NCBI GenBank assembly: GCA_018366035.1
Contig: JAGZIW010000009.1
Location: 1 to 64,000 of the forward strand
Reading direction: 5' to 3'
DNA length: 64,000 bases
Source: Butyricicoccus pullicaecorum
GTDB lineage: Bacteria > Bacillota > Clostridia > Oscillospirales > Butyricicoccaceae
Position 1 is the stretch's first letter, and every line of letters begins with the position of its first letter. A program made the translations under genes and the position numbers. Positions 42,711 to 52,082 of this stretch are shown piece by piece. The notes under the pieces were generated by a model that searched no databases, was not told the DNA's origin, and saw only the letters and a program-made list of their open reading frames with translations.

Positions 42711-42742
42711 GGGTACCCCGTGTTGGGGTGCCTTTCTTTTGT
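42711..42742 (+). terminator. Terminator of the LacI-family gene
   Basis: GGGTACCCC / GGGGTGCC hairpin followed by TTTCTTTTG. Confidence 0.75.
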
Positions 42743-42748
42743 ATAGAG

Positions 42749-42762
42749 TGTTCACGAGCACA
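42749..42762 (+). promoter_or_regulatory. LacI-type operator 2
   Basis: TGTTCACGAGCACA, matching operator 1 at 11 of 14 positions. It lies about 95 bp upstream of the symporter promoter, at a distance fit for DNA looping with operator 3. Confidence 0.6.
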
Positions 42763-42843
42763 TAAATTAACGTCGAATCGCATAAAAATGACATCGAATA
42801 TTTGTATACTTGCATGAAAATTGATAGATAATGTCTATTTATG

Positions 42844-42872
42844 TTGCGTTCACGGGCACAAATCGCTATAAT
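42844..42872 (+). promoter_or_regulatory. Symporter promoter with LacI-type operator 3 in the spacer
   Basis: TTGCGT (42844-42849), 17 bp spacer, TATAAT (42867-42872). The operator copy CGTTCACGGGCACA (42847-42860) overlaps the -35 end and covers most of the spacer, so repressor and polymerase cannot bind at the same time. Confidence 0.75.
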
Positions 42873-42879
42873 GGATATT

Positions 42880-43086
42880 GCTCACTCTTGTGAATGAAAT
42901 AACAATGAAACCTGCAAGGAAAGCATTGGAAAATTGATATGTTCACACAAGAGAAAACAGGAAAAAGCCTGTTTTCATGGCTGCATAGGGCGGCGGAAGT
43001 CTATGCAGCAGATTTGCAGCTGCCGGTCGTTTTTTCCGGCGGCAAGGGGATTTTAAGCAAAGTAAGTTAGAAAAGAGGATGAAAGT
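42880..43086 (+). other. Structured 5' leader of the symporter gene
   Basis: About 200 nt between promoter and ATG. Stems: GAAAACAG/CTGTTTTC (about 42951-42976), GCTGCATA/TATGCAGC (42980-43009), and GCCGG/CCGGC around a T-run TCGTTTTTT (43022-43040). A competing pairing GGCGGC/GCTGCC (42989 with 43019) would release the T-run as a terminator. I do not recognise a known riboswitch class. Confidence 0.4.
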
Positions 43087-44754
43087 ATGAGTCTAATGTT
43101 CACCGTGGTAACATTTGTGGCGTTTACTGCATTTGTTGCCCTTATCTCATGGTGGAAAACACGAGACGATAAGCTGGACACACAGGACGGCTACTATTTG
43201 GCTGGCCGTGGACTGACAGGTCCGGTTATTGCAGGCTCACTCCTGATGACCAACCTGTCTGCAGAGCAGCTTGTTGGTATGAATGGACAGTCTGTGCGTA
43301 TCGGTATGAGCCCGATGGGCTGGGAGGTTACCTCTGCAATTGCGCTCGTTATTTTGGCGTTTGTGCTCATGCCAAAGTACTTGAAAACCGGATTGACTAC
43401 GGTTCCGGAGTTCTTTGAGCAGCGTTACGATGCAGGTACCCGACGTCTGGTTTCTATCATTGTTCTTCTGTCCTATGTTTTGATCATGCTGCCAAACGTA
43501 CTGTATGCAGGTGCACAGGTATTCGTAAATATTTTTGGCATTGATGTTGTCATGGCGCAAAAGTTCGGCATGGAGCTGACACAGGCGCGTTTCTGGGCAA
43601 TTACTATTGTATGTATCGCAACGGCAATCGTAGGCTCGCTCTATGCGATCTGCGGCGGTCTGAAGGCGATTGCGCTGTCCGACTCCATTAACGGAATCGG
43701 TTTGATTCTGGGCGGTATCTTGGTTCCGATTTTTGGTATCCTTGCGCTCGGCGCAATGAATGGCGGCGGTTTCATGGAGGGTATTGATGTATTTCTGAAT
43801 ACAGACCGCACCCTGCTCAATGCAATCGATGCGCCGAACCTCAATGAGCCGTATCTGCCATGGCCGCTGCTCGTTACTGGACTGCTGATCAACAACCTGT
43901 ATTTCTGGGCGACCAACCAATCCATCATTCAGCGCGCATTTGGCGCAAAGAACCTCAAGGAGGCACAGAAGGGTGCAGTTCTCGCAGGCTTCTTCAAGAT
44001 CTTGACACCTCTGATTATTGTAATTCCCGGCATTATCGCACGTCTCCTGTATACCGATGTGACAAGCGTAAACGGCTGGGGAAATGGTGATACCGCGTAT
44101 CCGATGCTTGTTGCTGACGTAATGCCAAAGGCTCTGCTGGGCTTCTTCGCAGCGGTTATGTTTGGTGCGATCCTGTCCTCATTTAACTCGATTTTGAACT
44201 CGGCATCTACAATCTACGCGCTGGATATCCATCGTCCGATCTTCTCCCCCAATGCGTCTGACGCACATATGGTAAAGGTTGGACAGGTATTTGGTACCGT
44301 TGTTGCAGTCATTTCGACCATCATGGCACCATTCTTTATGTATGCTGCTGGTGTTACAACCGTTGTAAACTCTGCATTTGCAGCGTTTAATACCCCGCTG
44401 TTTGTCTGCCTGCTGTGCGGCTTCTTCTGGAAGAAGGTGCCGGCAAATGCTGCAAAAATCGTCATTCCAGTACATGTTGTGCTCTATTTCCTGCTGCAGT
44501 TTGTTCTGCGTTATCAGATTCCGGCACTGGAAAACATGCACTATCTGTACTTTACCGCATTCCTGTTCGTAATCGATATTATCTTGATGGCAATTATCGT
44601 AAAGGTAAATCCGCGCCCGACCGATTTTGTCCTCAAAGATGCACAGGCAGTGGACATGACCCCGTGGAAGAACGGCAAGCTCGTTGCCGGTGTTGTATTG
44701 GGTATTATGTGCCTGACTTACGTGATATTCTCTCCTCTTTGCCTTGGCGCATAA
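43087..44754 (+). CDS. Sodium:solute symporter (SSS family)
   Basis: 555 residues with about fourteen membrane helices, the length of sugar/inositol-type SSS transporters (YidK/SGLT-like). The N-terminal YYLAGRGLTGPVIAGSLLMTNLSAEQ (split over 37-62) is the SSS signature, and a PLIIVIPGIIARLLY segment follows in the middle. It couples uptake to Na+. LacI-type control suggests a sugar or sugar alcohol; the substrate itself is not readable. AGAGGATGAA upstream of ATG 43087. A strong terminator follows. Confidence 0.9.
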   Translation: MSLMFTVVTFVAFTAFVALISWWKTRDDKLDTQDGYYLAGRGLTGPVIAGSLLMTNLSAEQLVGMNGQSVRIGMSPMGWEVTSAIALVILAFVLMPKYLKTGLTTVPEFFEQRYDAGTRRLVSIIVLLSYVLIMLPNVLYAGAQVFVNIFGIDVVMAQKFGMELTQARFWAITIVCIATAIVGSLYAICGGLKAIALSDSINGIGLILGGILVPIFGILALGAMNGGGFMEGIDVFLNTDRTLLNAIDAPNLNEPYLPWPLLVTGLLINNLYFWATNQSIIQRAFGAKNLKEAQKGAVLAGFFKILTPLIIVIPGIIARLLYTDVTSVNGWGNGDTAYPMLVADVMPKALLGFFAAVMFGAILSSFNSILNSASTIYALDIHRPIFSPNASDAHMVKVGQVFGTVVAVISTIMAPFFMYAAGVTTVVNSAFAAFNTPLFVCLLCGFFWKKVPANAAKIVIPVHVVLYFLLQFVLRYQIPALENMHYLYFTAFLFVIDIILMAIIVKVNPRPTDFVLKDAQAVDMTPWKNGKLVAGVVLGIMCLTYVIFSPLCLGA

Positions 44755-44777
44755 GAAGTTTTGCAAAAGGGCAAAGC

Positions 44778-44813
44778 AAAATCCCTGCTGACATGGTCAG
44801 CAGGGATTTTTTG
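44778..44813 (+). terminator. Terminator of the symporter gene
   Basis: AAAATCCCTGCTGAC / GTCAGCAGGGATTTT with a T-run. Confidence 0.92.
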
Positions 44814-44952
44814 CGTCTATGTGCATAGTATGTATCCATGAGCTGGAAAATTTTACAGACTGTTTCTTGCAGGCTGATGTGAGATTGGATACAATATAAA
44901 ATCATATGGACAAATTTGTAAGCTCAGTATATTTTAGAAAAAGGAGATCGGT

Positions 44953-45279
44953 ATGGCAAAATTAGAATGGGTTCTGGAGGGTGACCTCGACACATGGGTG
45001 CGTAAAATTGAACAGGGAATTATAAATGGAAGTATGTCTGCCTCTCTGGAGGAGAAAAGCGACTTTCAGGGTGGCCGTGCCAAATGCAGTGTTCGTGTCT
45101 TTGAGCGGTATAGTTATGTGGGAAGCAACCGTGTAAGCCTCAGTGTTACGGCATTTCAGGAGGGCAATGGGCCCATTTATTTATCTGCCATTACAGCCGG
45201 AGGCAGCCAAGCAGTGCTGTTCAAAATCAATACATGGGGAGAAGAAGCTTTTTTGGACAAGCTTCGAGAGCTGTTATGA
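44953..45279 (+). CDS. DUF6054 family protein
   Basis: 108 residues matching the DUF6054 pattern: an opening EGDLDTWVRKIEQGI, a Cys-containing CSVRVFERYSYVG, and a NTWGEEAFLDKL ending. Small, soluble, cytoplasmic, function unknown. AAAAGGAG precedes ATG 44953. The stop overlaps the phosphoesterase start (ATGA), so the two are translated together. Confidence 0.75.
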   Translation: MAKLEWVLEGDLDTWVRKIEQGIINGSMSASLEEKSDFQGGRAKCSVRVFERYSYVGSNRVSLSVTAFQEGNGPIYLSAITAGGSQAVLFKINTWGEEAFLDKLRELL

Positions 45280-46106
45280 GAAAATGGCTGTTTACAGGGG
45301 CTGCGATTGCAGCGGCGGGGTGGGCAGTTTGGGAGAATTCCGCACTGCAAACGACACAGCTTACCGTTTACGCGAAGCGTCTGCCAAAGGTATTTGATGG
45401 TTTTTGTGTCGTACACATATCGGATTTACACAATACGGTATTTGGAAAACACAATCAAAAGCTCCTTTCCTATATGCAAAAGGCACAGCCGGATATCATT
45501 GTGATTACCGGAGATTTGCTGAATTCCTATCATACGGATATGGCGGCAGCACTGGAATTTGCAGCACAAGCGGCACGGATTGCTCCTTGCTATTATGTGT
45601 CGGGCAATCACGAATCCAGAATTTCAGCGTATCCGTGGTTTCGAAATCAATTGACAGAAAAAGGAATTGTGGTGCTCGAAAACCGTGCACTGAAAATTGC
45701 ATATCAGGGGCAGGCGATTCGCCTAATTGGGCTTGTGGACTCCAGCTTTTCTCCGGAATATCCAGCTGTATGTGCGCGAGAAATTGCCTCCCGCGCATTG
45801 GCGCCTTTCACAAAGGATGATATCTACACCATTTTGCTGTCTCACAGACCGGAGTTATTTGACACCTATGCAGAGTCTCAGGCTGATCTGGTTTTCTCGG
45901 GACACGCCCATGGAGGACAGATACGTTTGCCGTTGATAGGCGCTGTTTTTGCACCCAATCAGGGATTTTTTCCAAAATATAATGCAGGAATTTATAGAAA
46001 AGGCAGAACACAAATGATTGTGAGCAGAGGTCTTGGCAATAGCAGCTTTCCCATTCGCCTGCATAACCGACCGGAAATCATCGCAGCAACACTGTACGCG
46101 CAATAG
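45276..46106 (+). CDS. Membrane-anchored calcineurin-like phosphoesterase (YkuE-like)
   Basis: 276 residues from ATG 45276, overlapping DUF6054 by 4 bp. One N-terminal hydrophobic segment (about 5-20), then the metallophosphoesterase motifs HISDLHN, GDLLN, GNHE, LSHRP and FSGHAHGGQ in order. The family includes B. subtilis YkuE and lipid A/UDP-diacylglucosamine pyrophosphatase-like enzymes; the natural substrate is uncertain. It would act at the membrane surface. All metal ligands are present. Confidence 0.88.
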   Translation: MRKWLFTGAAIAAAGWAVWENSALQTTQLTVYAKRLPKVFDGFCVVHISDLHNTVFGKHNQKLLSYMQKAQPDIIVITGDLLNSYHTDMAAALEFAAQAARIAPCYYVSGNHESRISAYPWFRNQLTEKGIVVLENRALKIAYQGQAIRLIGLVDSSFSPEYPAVCAREIASRALAPFTKDDIYTILLSHRPELFDTYAESQADLVFSGHAHGGQIRLPLIGAVFAPNQGFFPKYNAGIYRKGRTQMIVSRGLGNSSFPIRLHNRPEIIAATLYAQ

Positions 46107-46110
46107 GAAA

Positions 46111-46147
46111 TGAAAAAAGACAGCACGGTGTCGTGCTGTCTTTTTCG
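46111..46147 (+). terminator. Terminator
   Basis: AAAAAGACAGCACG / CGTGCTGTCTTTTT hairpin after the phosphoesterase gene. Confidence 0.9.
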
Positions 46148-46216
46148 TGTTATATATATTTTAACTATGGCGGATAGGTAGGGGGCGCCATAGAGAGAAA
46201 GGGAGGAGCTTGCCTG

Positions 46217-47035
46217 TTACCTGCGGCGGTGCGCGTAGCGCTGCAAAGCCCATGCAACACCGTCTGCATCATTTGCCGGAGCAATCACATCTGCCAGTGC
46301 TTGGACTTGCGCAGGGGCATTGCCCATGGCAATGCCGAGACCAACTGCCTGCAGCATACATAAATCATTGTCTCCGTCGCCGATTGCGAGGACTTCCTCA
46401 GGACGTATATGAAGCTGTGTACACACACTTTGTATGGCATGGTGCTTGTCTACGCCCTGTGCAACGACATCAAACCCCAACGAACAGCAGCCCGTCACAC
46501 GAATATCCGGCAGGGCTTCCAAATGTCTGCGAACGTCGAGTAAGGTTTGCGGATTTGTCTCATAGATCAGCACCTTTAGAATGTGCTGTGCCTGTTCTCG
46601 CAGTGCGGAAAGGGGAAGTGCGCTGTGGGAATGGCATTTTTGATGATCTGGCAAATCCGCGTTGATATGTTCGTACAGGAATCGCGCGTCATAGGCAGCA
46701 GTCGTATAGATATCCTGTGCAGACTTGAAAAAAGCGTGTACTGTGGGAAAGCGTGCAAGGATATCTATCATAGCTTGTATTCCGAGGGGAGAGATTTCAT
46801 GCTGTATCGTTTGGTCGTTCAGCTGATACCATGCACCATTGCAGCAGATGATACGGATTCTGGGGTCGATTTTTTGTGCGACCCAATAGGAAAAACATAC
46901 CGGACGTCCGGTGACAAGATAGACCTGCTGTCCGTTATCCAGACAATGGAGCAGTGCGGCGCGGTTTGCATCACTGACCGTTTTGTCCGAAGAAAGCAGC
47001 GTGCCATCTAAGTCCAAACAGATGCACTTATACAT
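46217..47035 (-). CDS. Cof-type HAD phosphatase
   Basis: 272 residues from ATG 47035, overlapping the ADH gene by 8 bp. Motif I DLDGTLLSSD is at 8-17, motif II is a Thr in LVTGRP, motif III has the Lys of VDKH(H)A type, and motif IV GDGDNDLCML lies near 215. It belongs to the Cof/YbjI-like type with a C2 cap. These phosphatases act on sugar phosphates or cofactors such as FMN or pyridoxal phosphate; the substrate is unknown. Linked with an iron-dependent alcohol dehydrogenase. Confidence 0.88.
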   Translation of the reverse strand: MYKCICLDLDGTLLSSDKTVSDANRAALLHCLDNGQQVYLVTGRPVCFSYWVAQKIDPRIRIICCNGAWYQLNDQTIQHEISPLGIQAMIDILARFPTVHAFFKSAQDIYTTAAYDARFLYEHINADLPDHQKCHSHSALPLSALREQAQHILKVLIYETNPQTLLDVRRHLEALPDIRVTGCCSLGFDVVAQGVDKHHAIQSVCTQLHIRPEEVLAIGDGDNDLCMLQAVGLGIAMGNAPAQVQALADVIAPANDADGVAWALQRYAHRRR

Positions 47036-48152
47036 AAGAATCCTTGAGGATCTGCTCCAGCTCCGCGCGGGTGCCAAAGGGCAGGAAGTCCAGAACAGGG
47101 CAGGCAAGCATAGAAGCGAAATCAGCTTCGGAAACACCTAGGTCATGCAGTTTCTGATACAGACCGATTTCGCATAAGAAATCACAGAGCACAGGATAGA
47201 GATCTGTTGCATGGGGGTCAAAGATGCGTGCGACAGCTGCAAAGCGCTCTGGATATTTGGCAGCCATCTGTGCGACAAATGCCGGAAATACCACAGCGAG
47301 TGCTTGACCATGCGGCATGTGGGTCAGCCCGCCGATGATTTCAGAAAGCGGGTGCGGCGCAGCGGCGCCGGAGTTGGACAGTGCACGTCCGGCAAGGGTG
47401 TCTGCAAGGGCGAGCTGTGTGCGGTATTCCAAATTGCTCGGGTCTTTCAGGGCTTTGGGCAGATTGTGTACGATGAGCTCCATTGCGCGCAGGGAGTCCA
47501 TCTCACTATATGGGGAGGCATGCACATTGATATAGCTCTCAAATGCATGGGTGAATGCATCAAAGCCCGTCATTGCCGTCATGCGCGTTGGCAGAGTGAG
47601 CATAAGTGTTGGATCGACAACGCAGGCTTTGGAGAACAGGGCGGGGTGATAGAAGGTCAGCTTTTCATCTCCGCGGGAGATAACGGCTGCCTGTGTCACC
47701 TGCGAGCCGGTACCAGAGGTGGTGGGAACGGTCACGAGCGGGAGCATGGTGTCGGAATATGCAGGATAATTCTCATAGGGAGAGGAATAGGTCTGGAACA
47801 GGAAGTCCCAATCGATTTTGTCCTGACCATTGGTGAATGCAATGGATTTCGCGGTATCAATACTGCTGCCGCCGCCTACGGCAAGCACGAAATCGACTGG
47901 GTGCTGCTTCAAAAGTCGGAAGCCGGCTTCAACGATTTCAACGGTTGGATTTGGCTGTACCTCATCAAAATGAAAAACGGTAATGCCCTGCTTTTGTAAG
48001 AGGGTCATGATACGCTCATAAAGCGGACGCAGCGGCTGGTCGGGCGTGGTAACCATAAGACAGCGTGTACCATAGCGTACAGCAATTTGACCGAGTTCAT
48101 TGAGGCGATTTTCGCCAAAATAAATTTGTGTCGGTTGATAGTACTGAAACAT
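47028..48152 (-). CDS. Iron-containing alcohol dehydrogenase
   Basis: 374 residues. AVGGGSSIDTAKSIAF binds the nucleotide. Metal ligands are in FDAFTHAFESY (Asp and His) and the GGLTHMPHGQAL stretch (two His). It resembles BdhA/YqhD-like or lactaldehyde-type dehydrogenases; substrate inferred only as an aldehyde/alcohol. AGGAGG lies 8 nt before the ATG. First gene of a two-gene transcript with the HAD phosphatase. About 30% similar to the ADH at 3165 by eye. Confidence 0.9.
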   Translation of the reverse strand: MFQYYQPTQIYFGENRLNELGQIAVRYGTRCLMVTTPDQPLRPLYERIMTLLQKQGITVFHFDEVQPNPTVEIVEAGFRLLKQHPVDFVLAVGGGSSIDTAKSIAFTNGQDKIDWDFLFQTYSSPYENYPAYSDTMLPLVTVPTTSGTGSQVTQAAVISRGDEKLTFYHPALFSKACVVDPTLMLTLPTRMTAMTGFDAFTHAFESYINVHASPYSEMDSLRAMELIVHNLPKALKDPSNLEYRTQLALADTLAGRALSNSGAAAPHPLSEIIGGLTHMPHGQALAVVFPAFVAQMAAKYPERFAAVARIFDPHATDLYPVLCDFLCEIGLYQKLHDLGVSEADFASMLACPVLDFLPFGTRAELEQILKDSYV

Positions 48153-48331
48153 CGTTCCATACCTCCTGAAGTCTGTTTATATATAGTATAAAAAACATGC
48201 GTCTGGAATGCAAATAGGCGCTGTTGTTACTTCTTCACGCAACAATGTGGTAAAAGCATGACAACACCTGCGATTGTCAGGCATCGGGTTGGATTTTATA
48301 ATACAGATATCAGATAGAGAGGAGTATTTTT

Positions 48332-48982
48332 ATGCGTTATTTGATTGATAGTGCGGCATCAGCGGAAATTGAACAGGCGCTCGCGTGGGGTGCCTGCGGT
48401 ATTACCGCAAATCCGAGCATGTATCTGGCACAAAATGTGAAATTGGAAACATTTTTACAGACCTATGCAAAGCAGGAGGGCATCTTTTTAAGCGGAGAGG
48501 TGATTGCCGACACTGCGGAGGAAATGGTGGCGCAGGCAGAACAAATCGGTAAAATAGACAAGCATATTGTCATTAAAATTAACTTTTCCGAGCAAGGGCT
48601 GATTGCATGTAAGCTGCTGACACAGCGCGGATTTTGCTGTGCGATGACCTTGATTTTCACCGTGGCACAGGCGGTTGCTGCAATGAATGCAGGTGCAGCC
48701 TATGTGTTTCCGTTCGTCGGACGTACCGATCAATATAGCGGCGGCGATGGACTGCAAATGGTTGCCGATGTGACAGCAATTGCACAGCGCAGAAACGTGT
48801 ATGTGGTGGCGGCGTCGATCAAGAGCCTGTATCAGCTGGAAATGCTGGCAAAGATTGGAGTGGATTATGCAGCCATTCCCTTCGCACTCTATCAGCAGTC
48901 GCTGTATCACCCGTTGACCTTGCAGGGAGCAGAGGGCTTTGCAAAGGCTTGGGACGCGATGCAGGGCGCACAGGCTTTGTAA
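48332..48982 (+). CDS. Transaldolase/fructose-6-phosphate-aldolase-like protein
   Basis: 216 residues, a compact TIM barrel of the TalC/FSA class. The opening YLIDSAASAEIEQAL, the GITANPSM loop (about 28-35), a Schiff-base Lys in VIKINFS (about 77) and the VFPFVGRTDQ segment are all present. It should transfer or cleave a three-carbon ketol unit from a sugar phosphate. FSA and true transaldolase cannot be told apart without more evidence. AGAGAGGAG before ATG 48332; terminator downstream. It sits between the ADH genes and the PTS. Confidence 0.86.
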   Translation: MRYLIDSAASAEIEQALAWGACGITANPSMYLAQNVKLETFLQTYAKQEGIFLSGEVIADTAEEMVAQAEQIGKIDKHIVIKINFSEQGLIACKLLTQRGFCCAMTLIFTVAQAVAAMNAGAAYVFPFVGRTDQYSGGDGLQMVADVTAIAQRRNVYVVAASIKSLYQLEMLAKIGVDYAAIPFALYQQSLYHPLTLQGAEGFAKAWDAMQGAQAL

Positions 48983-49006
48983 TGAGAATGGAATTTTGGC
49001 ATATAA

Positions 49007-49041
49007 AAAGTGTTGGCATGAAATGCCAACACTTTTTTATT
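49007..49041. terminator. Bidirectional terminator
   Basis: AAAAAGTGTTGGCAT / ATGCCAACACTTTTT between the convergent aldolase and PTS genes. Confidence 0.92.
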
Positions 49042-50638
49042 AGTCAATTCCAAGAATGTCCTTGACAGCGGTTGTGATATTTTGTACACGTACACCATAG
49101 ATAATTTGCAGAGAATTCTTGACATGGACAATGCCAAGCGCCTCGAGTTCGTCCTTCCAGACATCGTCCGACACCACAAGTGCTTCATCTTTGACAGTCA
49201 CGCGCAGGCGTGTTGCACAGCAGGTAACAGTGACAATGTTGTCTGCACCGCCCAGAGCCGCGATGATACGCGCCTCAAGAGATTCCTGTGGTGCGTTTAC
49301 AGGTGCATCTGCATTTTTGGTTGCCTGATATTCCTTTTTGCTCATGAGCTTGATTTCGGAATTTTCACGGCCCGGGGTTTTGAGATTGAACTTCACAATG
49401 GCAAACCGGAAAATGAAGTAATACAAGGCAAACGTCAGCGGCAGCAGCCAAATCAGTGCCATTGCGTGTACCTTCTGCGGCTGGAACAGGTTGGGAATCA
49501 TAAAGAACAGAGCATGTCCGTTGATAGAGATTTTTGCAACCTCTGCCAGCACATAGCACAGACCACAAAGCGGCGCATAAATGAGCCAGTAGAGGGCAGG
49601 TGCAAGGAATAGGAAGGTGTACTCAATTGGCTCGGATACGCCAACCATCATGAGGGTGAATACTGCCGGAACCAGCAGTGCAGCTACCTTTTTGCGGTTT
49701 TCCGGCTTTGCACAATGATACATAGCGAGTGTTGCGCCCGGGAGACCTGCCAGCTGGAACAGGATACGGCCGCTTGTAAAGTTACGAACGATATAGCCGG
49801 TTGCCTCAGCGCTGGCAGCCTGTCCATTGATAATGTTTCGTACCCCTTCATACAAAGTACCATCGATCATCATCGTACCGCCGACCTGAGAATATTCGAT
49901 GGGGAATGCAATCAGATGGTGAATACCAAATGGAAGCAGGGCTTTATCCATCGTACCAAAGAGCCATGTGCCAAACAGACCGCTGTTGCTGATAAAGCCG
50001 GTCAGGCTTTGCAGCGCAGAAGCGATATATGGCCAGATGTAATAGGTAGCGATTGCAGCTGGAATAGAGATCAGCGTTACCATCACAATAACGAATTTTG
50101 CGCCTGCAAAGAATGCAAACATATTCGGGAATTTGGTATCTACAAAATGGTTATGGATCCAAGCAGCCAGCAATCCGCAGATGATGCCAGAGAAAATACC
50201 CATATTATAGGTAAAGATGCCAAGAGATTCCGACCAGAGTGCATTAAAATTGAGCGCGTCCAGCTGTGTATATCCGGCAGCCATCAAAGCGTCTACGGAA
50301 GTCGTCTCCGCATTCCAACCGGACATAGATGCCCACGATTCAATTCCTTTGGTGTAGCAGAAGAACAGAACCAGACCGGCAAAAGCCGCCCAGCCCTTTT
50401 CTTTTTTTGCAAGCGTAAACGCAATTGCTACCGCGAACCAAAGCTGTAAGTTGTTCATGAACAGGAATCCCAAATTGGAAATCATGCTGAACAGCTTGTA
50501 AAGGAGTGTGCCTTCTTCCAGAATATAGTTCGTGAAGGCACTTCCGATACCGACATAAAATCCAACCAGAACCAGAAGAATGATAGGAACCATCATTGCC
50601 CCTGCAAAGGTTTGGATTTTTGACTGAATATTTTTCAT
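49040..50638 (-). CDS. PTS transporter EIICB (glucose/maltoside family)
   Basis: 532 residues from ATG 50638 (GGGGGA upstream). The EIIC domain (about 1-410) has ten or so helices and the substrate-site motif GVSEPIEYTF near 325. The EIIB domain (about 450-532) has the phosphorylated Cys in TCCATRLRV. There is no EIIA domain, so a general EIIA elsewhere must donate phosphate. Members import and phosphorylate glucose, N-acetylglucosamine or alpha-glucosides; the substrate is unknown here. It precedes an M20-peptidase gene's end by 90 bp on the same strand. Confidence 0.9.
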   Translation of the reverse strand: MKNIQSKIQTFAGAMMVPIILLVLVGFYVGIGSAFTNYILEEGTLLYKLFSMISNLGFLFMNNLQLWFAVAIAFTLAKKEKGWAAFAGLVLFFCYTKGIESWASMSGWNAETTSVDALMAAGYTQLDALNFNALWSESLGIFTYNMGIFSGIICGLLAAWIHNHFVDTKFPNMFAFFAGAKFVIVMVTLISIPAAIATYYIWPYIASALQSLTGFISNSGLFGTWLFGTMDKALLPFGIHHLIAFPIEYSQVGGTMMIDGTLYEGVRNIINGQAASAEATGYIVRNFTSGRILFQLAGLPGATLAMYHCAKPENRKKVAALLVPAVFTLMMVGVSEPIEYTFLFLAPALYWLIYAPLCGLCYVLAEVAKISINGHALFFMIPNLFQPQKVHAMALIWLLPLTFALYYFIFRFAIVKFNLKTPGRENSEIKLMSKKEYQATKNADAPVNAPQESLEARIIAALGGADNIVTVTCCATRLRVTVKDEALVVSDDVWKDELEALGIVHVKNSLQIIYGVRVQNITTAVKDILGID

Positions 50639-50726
50639 TTCAAGTCCCCCTTGCTTGTTGATATTACACATTTTAGCATACGGAGTGTGGTCAGGCTATG
50701 ACCTGAGGTTTCCAGATAGTGCCCTA

Positions 50727-52082
50727 TTATTGTGGCAATTCGTAAAGCTCTGCCGATGCCAGACGAACAAGTGCCTCGTAGTAGATTTTTGCCGCTGTGG
50801 ACAGGGAGGGAAAGGACATACATTCATTTGGCATGTGGGGCTGTGTTTCCTCATCAGGGAAGGTTGCGCCGAAGGCGATGCCGCAGTCCAGCATACGGGC
50901 ATAGGACGCGCCGCCCTTGGTAAAGTACTGTGCAGGCTGCTTGGTCACATGTGTATAGGCTTCGGAGAGTGCAATGAGCAGTGGGTGCTGCTGGGGGACA
51001 TAGAGCAGCTTTTTCTGATCAGTCACCGTATAGGAAAAATCATATTGCTTGGCAAGCTTTTCAATTTGGGCATCTAATATTTCTGGTGTGGTGCTGCGCG
51101 GGTAGCGCACATCTACATATAAATGCAGCCCGTCAGAGGTTTGTACAAGACCGGTGGGACAAACCGAGGTGGCGCCCATTTCCGCATCATAGGAAGCAAT
51201 GCCGCAGGCAGCTCCGTCGGTATCTGGTGCAAAGCAGGTGTGCAGCAGGGAAAAACAGCGGTTATATGCCGATTGTGCAAGGTTCACAGTGTGCATCTGT
51301 TTTGCCAGTGCGAGCAGCGCATTTTGTCCGCGCTGCGGATTGCGGGACAGAGCGCGTATCCCTGTGAAGGTTTGGGTGATGTGGGCAGGCTCCAGCGTTA
51401 CAGTGACCTGATCGCACACATAATTCTGTGTGGTAGAGCAGGTGATTTGGGAGATCCATGGAAGATTTTGGGCAGGTGCTGCCTGCGCAAAGTGAAAATC
51501 GTACTTTCGGATTCCTTTTTCTCCGTTTACAATGGGAAAGTTTCCGTCTGGAGAAAATCCCATGATCGGCTGTGGTTCGTGTGCAAAGTAGGTGCGCATA
51601 CATTCCCATGTCGTTTCCTCCGCCCCGCCGGCTATGATGCGGATTCCATATTTGCAGGGGATCTGGAGCTCTTTCAAGATGCGGACAACATATAGGCAGG
51701 CGAGCAGCGGCCCCTTGTCGTCGTTGACACCACGTCCATACAGCATTTCATTTTCATCAATGTGCATGGAAAAAGGAGGTGTTCGCCAAAGAGATTCTTC
51801 GCCGGACGCTACAACGTCCAGATGTCCCAGTACGCCAATATAGGGGGATTGGCAATCTCCAAGGCGGGCATCGCAGGCATAACCATCGACATCATGGGTT
51901 TCCAGACCGCACTTTTTGGCAATCTCCAAAAAACGGTCGAATACCTGACGGATCGCAGGGCCAAAGGGGGCATTGGGCTGCGCGTGCGCAGTATCGCGCA
52001 CCGATGGGATCGCAACAAGGCTTCGCAAATCTTCTAAAAATTCTTCTTTATAGGATATCCATTTTTCTTCAAAAGCTGTCAT
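50727..52082 (-). CDS. M20-family (Sapep-type) dipeptidase
   Basis: 451 residues, the length of Mn2+-dependent Sapep/PepV-type dipeptidases. Zinc/manganese ligands: LGHLDVVASG (about 84-93), the Asp in GRGVNDDKGPL, and the catalytic Glu pair in GGAEETTWEC. It releases amino acids from dipeptides in the cytoplasm. GGAGG precedes ATG 52082. It is transcribed with the PTS gene (89 bp gap). The pairing with a PTS is unexpected and probably coincidental. All ligands present. Confidence 0.88.
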   Translation of the reverse strand: MTAFEEKWISYKEEFLEDLRSLVAIPSVRDTAHAQPNAPFGPAIRQVFDRFLEIAKKCGLETHDVDGYACDARLGDCQSPYIGVLGHLDVVASGEESLWRTPPFSMHIDENEMLYGRGVNDDKGPLLACLYVVRILKELQIPCKYGIRIIAGGAEETTWECMRTYFAHEPQPIMGFSPDGNFPIVNGEKGIRKYDFHFAQAAPAQNLPWISQITCSTTQNYVCDQVTVTLEPAHITQTFTGIRALSRNPQRGQNALLALAKQMHTVNLAQSAYNRCFSLLHTCFAPDTDGAACGIASYDAEMGATSVCPTGLVQTSDGLHLYVDVRYPRSTTPEILDAQIEKLAKQYDFSYTVTDQKKLLYVPQQHPLLIALSEAYTHVTKQPAQYFTKGGASYARMLDCGIAFGATFPDEETQPHMPNECMSFPSLSTAAKIYYEALVRLASAELYELPQ

